Assembly: GCA_002384205.1 (NCBI GenBank)
Contig: DGBH01000163.1
Coordinates: forward strand, 1-15,909
Reading direction: 5' to 3'
Origin: Bacteroidetes bacterium UBA4009
GTDB taxonomy: Bacteria; Bacteroidota; Bacteroidia; NS11-12g; UBA9320
DNA length: 15,909 nucleotides
Positions 13,631-15,909 of the stretch are shown here, piece by piece (positions within the stretch are counted from its first letter, which is position 1; each line of letters opens with the position of its first letter). The notes below the pieces were generated by a model. It was not told the DNA's origin, made no database searches, and saw nothing but the letters and a program-made list of their open reading frames with translations. The translations under genes and the position numbers were made by a program.

Positions 13631-14071
13631 TTACTCTTGAACTACGTCTACATCTATTTCTACAGAAATTTCTTTGTGTAGTTGAATAGATGCTTTGTAT
13701 TCTCCTATGTTTTTAATCTCAGGAGTAGTTATTTTTCTTTTATCAATATCAAACCCTCTGTCTACAAGACTTTGAGCTAATTGCATAGCTGTAACTGAAC
13801 CAAATATTTTGCCATTAGAACCTGCTTTAGTTGGAACAGTAACTTTCATTCCTGTTAACTTTTCTGCAAGTGCTTGAGCATCTTCTTTGATTTTTGTTTG
13901 CTTGTGAGCTGCTTGTCTCACGTTTTCTTCTGCCATTTTGATGGCAGATGGAGTAGCAATAGTTGCTAATCCTTGAGGAATAAGGTAATTTCTACCGAAG
14001 CCGTTTTTCACTTCAACGATATCATTTTTCTCACCAAATCCTTTTACGAAATCTTTTAATATAACTTTCAT
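13631..14071 (-). CDS. rplI: 50S ribosomal protein L9
   Basis: A 146-residue protein with the L9 N-domain (MKVILKDFVKGFGEKNDIVEVKNGFGRNYLIPQGLA), a long connecting helix (about 40-75) and the C-domain (GKIFGSVTAMQLAQSL ... IKNIGEYKASIQLHKEI). It binds 23S rRNA and projects from the large subunit. It is last in the rpsF-rpsR-rplI operon, 26 bases after rpsR, and ends at the bidirectional terminator. Confidence 0.98.
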   Translation of the reverse strand: MKVILKDFVKGFGEKNDIVEVKNGFGRNYLIPQGLATIATPSAIKMAEENVRQAAHKQTKIKEDAQALAEKLTGMKVTVPTKAGSNGKIFGSVTAMQLAQSLVDRGFDIDKRKITTPEIKNIGEYKASIQLHKEISVEIDVDVVQE

Positions 14072-14097
14072 TGCGTTAAAATTTAATTTGGTTAAAC

Positions 14098-14352
14098 TTA
14101 TTTCATTTGGTCTGCTACGTAAGGAAGTAAAGCAATATGTCTACATCTCTTAACAGCTACAGCCACTTTTCGTTGAAATTTAAGCGAAGTGCCCGTAATA
14201 CGTCTTGGTAATAACTTGCCTTGCTCATTAATAAATGCCATCAAGAAATCTGGATTCTTGTAGTCTATATACTTGATTCCACTTTTCTTGAATCTGCAAT
14301 ACTTCTTAGGACGTATTATAGGAACTCTAGTGTATTTTTGTCTCTTAGCCAT
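14098..14352 (-). CDS. rpsR: 30S ribosomal protein S18
   Basis: An 84-residue basic protein with the S18 core: [28 protein letters not shown] and [11 protein letters not shown]. It binds the platform of the small subunit as a heterodimer with S6. It begins 3 bases after the rpsF stop, consistent with tight co-translation with its partner. No zinc-binding Cys set is present (only C19 and C70). Confidence 0.98.
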   Translation of the reverse strand: MAKRQKYTRVPIIRPKKYCRFKKSGIKYIDYKNPDFLMAFINEQGKLLPRRITGTSLKFQRKVAVAVKRCRHIALLPYVADQMK

Positions 14353-14355
14353 GAT

Positions 14356-14781
14356 TTATTCCTCCTCTTCACTAGTTACTGGTGTTACTTTAGCTTCTAC
14401 TACTGGTGCAGCATTTGTAGTATCTACAATTTTAGCTTTTTTGAATTCTCCGTTTCTTCTTCTCTCATTGTACTTGATAGCGTGCTTGTCAAGTTTGATA
14501 CATAAGTATCTTAAAACTTGCTCGTCACGTCTGTAAGCTAATTCAAGCTTGTCAACGATTTGTGCATCTGCTTCAGCTGCAAATTCGAAAATTTGATAGA
14601 AACCTGTTGTTTTTTTCTGAATTGGATAAGCCATTTTAGTTAGGCCCCAATTTTCTTTGTGGATGAGCTCTCCACCGTTTTCTGTGATCAGCTTTTCGAA
14701 AGAGGATACTGCATCTTGCAACATCTTTTCGCTAAGCACGGGTGTTAAAACAACCACAGACTCGTAATGTGTTTTTTCCAT
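14356..14781 (-). CDS. rpsF: 30S ribosomal protein S6
   Basis: A 141-residue protein with the S6 ferredoxin-like domain (about 1-100: YESVVVLTPVLSEKMLQDAVSSFEKLI, WGLTKMAYPIQKKTTGFYQIFEF, RRDEQVLRYL). A C-terminal tail of about 35 residues is rich in Ala, Val, Pro and Thr and ends in SEEEE. Acidic S6 tails are common and in some bacteria are modified by RimK. It is first in the operon, with a consensus promoter and a leader of roughly 28-30 bases that lacks an obvious CCG-bearing S6:S18 autoregulatory hairpin. Confidence 0.98.
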   Translation of the reverse strand: MEKTHYESVVVLTPVLSEKMLQDAVSSFEKLITENGGELIHKENWGLTKMAYPIQKKTTGFYQIFEFAAEADAQIVDKLELAYRRDEQVLRYLCIKLDKHAIKYNERRRNGEFKKAKIVDTTNAAPVVEAKVTPVTSEEEE

Positions 14782-14814
14782 TGTTATTGTGTTTAAAAAT
14801 AATTTTTAGGGCTG

Positions 14815-14846
14815 CAAAAGTAATATTTTAAAATATAAATACACAA
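14815..14846 (-). promoter_or_regulatory. -33/-7 promoter of the rpsF-rpsR-rplI operon
   Basis: On the minus strand this is TTG (14846-14844), a 21-base spacer and TACTTTTG (14822-14815), an exact TAnnTTTG match followed by C. The start codon is 33 bases beyond the box. One of the best promoter matches in the window. Confidence 0.7.
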
Positions 14847-15044
14847 CTATGTATAGGTTAAAATTTCAGTCGCTTTTTTACTTGCTTATTTTAAGCTTTA
14901 TTTAATTGTGAAATACAGATATAGGAAGGACTTTGCTTGACTTGATAAATCATTCAGTAGAGGCTTTGAAGGAAATTTGCAAGTATCCATATTAAGCTAA
15001 AAGCAAGAATGAAGTTTATTTATTGACTAAATTTTCAACACTTC

Positions 15045-15075
15045 TTGTTTATCACCTTATACTAAATATACTTTG
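15045..15075 (+). promoter_or_regulatory. Candidate -33/-7 promoter of dnaX
   Basis: TTG at 15045-15047, a 21-base spacer and TACTTTG at 15069-15075, which is the TAnnTTTG box with one T missing, followed by C. The box ends 7 bases before the ATG. Confidence 0.45.
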
Positions 15076-15082
15076 CACTCTC

Positions 15083-15909
15083 ATGGGAAGTTACGTAGTA
15101 AGTGCACGAAAATATAGACCTGAAACCTTTGATACGGTTGTTGGGCAACAGCATATTACCGAAACACTTATTAATGAAATTACCAATGATCGTTTGGCTC
15201 AAGCCTTTCTCTTTTGTGGTCCTAGAGGAGTCGGTAAAACTACTTGTGCCCGTATCTTGGCAAAGGAGATAAATAAGGGGACGGTTCCAGATGGGTATGA
15301 TTTTTCCTTTAACATTTTTGAATTAGACGCTGCATCTCATAATTCTGTTGATGATATACGAGCGCTCAATGAGCAAGTTCGTATACCGCCGCAAACGGGC
15401 GTTTATAAGGTATACATTATTGATGAGGTTCATATGTTGTCACAGCAAGCATTTAATGCTTTCCTGAAAACATTAGAAGAACCTCCTAAGTATGCTATTT
15501 TTATTTTAGCAACTACAGAAAAGCATAAAATACTTCCAACCATCTTGTCTCGTTGTCAGGTTTTTAACTTTGATAGAATTCAAATACCTGAAATAGTAAG
15601 TCACCTGCAAGGAATTGCAAAAGATGAGCATATAGAGGCAGAAGAGGATGCATTACATCTAATAGCACAAAAGGCAGATGGCGCTATGCGTGATGCCCTA
15701 TCTATTTTTGATCAAATGGCTAGTTTTGGCAAAGATGGAAAGATAACGTATGCTGATGTTATTGAGAATTTAAATATTTTAGATTACGACTACTATTTTA
15801 AGATGGTAGATGGCTTCCTTGAAGGCGATATAAGTTCTGTGTTGGTTAACTATGACGAAATACAGCGCAATGGTTTTGATGGTCAATTGTTTATCAATGG
15901 ATTAGCTAA
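15083..15909 (+). CDS. dnaX: DNA polymerase III subunit gamma/tau (3' end outside window)
   Basis: 275 codons of the clamp-loader ATPase run off the right edge. The N-terminus (VVSARKYRPETFDTVVGQ) fits the family start. Walker A is GPRGVGKT (46-53), Walker B region IIDEVHML (112-119), sensor 1 LATTEK, and the SRC motif with the trans-acting arginine is at 156-158. The loader opens the sliding clamp and, through tau, links polymerase to helicase. The zinc module normally inserted between the first helix and LDAASHNSVDDIR is missing: residues 60-80 read AKEINKGTVPDGYDFSFNIFE with no Cys. That is usual in Bacteroidota, as far as I recall. Any tau-type C-terminus lies outside the window. Confidence 0.97.
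   Translation, partial: MGSYVVSARKYRPETFDTVVGQQHITETLINEITNDRLAQAFLFCGPRGVGKTTCARILAKEINKGTVPDGYDFSFNIFELDAASHNSVDDIRALNEQVRIPPQTGVYKVYIIDEVHMLSQQAFNAFLKTLEEPPKYAIFILATTEKHKILPTILSRCQVFNFDRIQIPEIVSHLQGIAKDEHIEAEEDALHLIAQKADGAMRDALSIFDQMASFGKDGKITYADVIENLNILDYDYYFKMVDGFLEGDISSVLVNYDEIQRNGFDGQLFINGLA

Larger units (their letters stand above)
14782..15082. other. 301-base intergenic region between divergent rpsF and dnaX
   Basis: This gap holds the rpsF promoter at its left end and the dnaX promoter at its right end. I see no tRNA, open frame or strong hairpin in the middle, which is plain AT-rich sequence. CTTGCTT (14881-14887) and AAGCAAG (15001-15007) are inverted but too short and distant to mean much. 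Confidence 0.6.

Noticed and set aside
14782..14814. S6:S18 autoregulatory leader before rpsF
   Set aside because: The leader is short and holds only an AT-rich dyad (TAAAAATAATTTTTA) without the CCG-containing loop known for that element.
14881..15007. Inverted words CTTGCTT / AAGCAAG in the rpsF-dnaX gap
   Set aside because: Seven bases, 113 apart, with broken flanking complementarity; expected by chance in AT-rich DNA.
1..15909. Mobile element, prophage, CRISPR, tRNA or rRNA genes
   Set aside because: No transposase, integrase, spaced direct repeats or cloverleaf-like sequences found on reading both strands.

Overview
The window looks like chromosomal core DNA of a member of the Bacteroidota, most likely a Flavobacteriales-type lineage. 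Four things point there: low GC content; promoters built on the Bacteroidota TTG / TAnnTTTG (-33/-7) pattern; a secreted protein with a C-terminal type IX secretion (T9SS) sorting domain; and protein variants usual in that phylum, such as a DnaX without its zinc module. I see no phage, insertion sequence, tRNA, rRNA or CRISPR. The species cannot be named from this.

Layout. At the left edge, a cyclophilin-type prolyl isomerase lipoprotein with a HEAT-repeat half (minus, cut by the window edge) diverges from a small secreted carboxypeptidase-regulatory-like domain protein. Next comes a thioredoxin plus a small partner gene, convergent with a T9SS-sorted secreted protein, followed upstream by a typical 2-Cys peroxiredoxin. 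The thioredoxin, small protein and peroxiredoxin probably form a peroxide-reduction module interrupted by the secreted protein gene. A MORN-repeat secreted protein then converges, across a clear terminator, on a two-gene unit: an LpxL-family acyltransferase overlapping a gamma-carbonic-anhydrase-like protein. Upstream lie typA/bipA and dnaA. Then comes a 5'-nucleotidase split into two overlapping genes in reversed domain order (C-terminal domain gene first), preceded by a possible gene remnant. After a divergent MacB/FtsX-like permease, a bidirectional terminator separates it from the rpsF-rpsR-rplI operon. The start of dnaX closes the window.

How the parts work together: most genes are housekeeping (replication, ribosome, translation GTPase, envelope lipid and envelope protein folding). 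The periplasmic or surface set is the prolyl isomerase, split nucleotidase, T9SS protein, MORN protein and small regulatory-like domain protein.

The most interesting signal is regulatory. In several genes the -7 box lies only 4 to 10 bases before a well-constrained start codon, including both GTG-start genes. This predicts leaderless or nearly leaderless mRNAs, while other genes in the same window (rpsF, typA, peroxiredoxin, MORN protein) have ordinary leaders of about 20 to 30 bases. Also notable are a perfect 16-bp inverted repeat wrapped round the acyltransferase promoter and a perfect DnaA box upstream of dnaA. All functions are read from sequence motifs and remembered family features; no searches were run.
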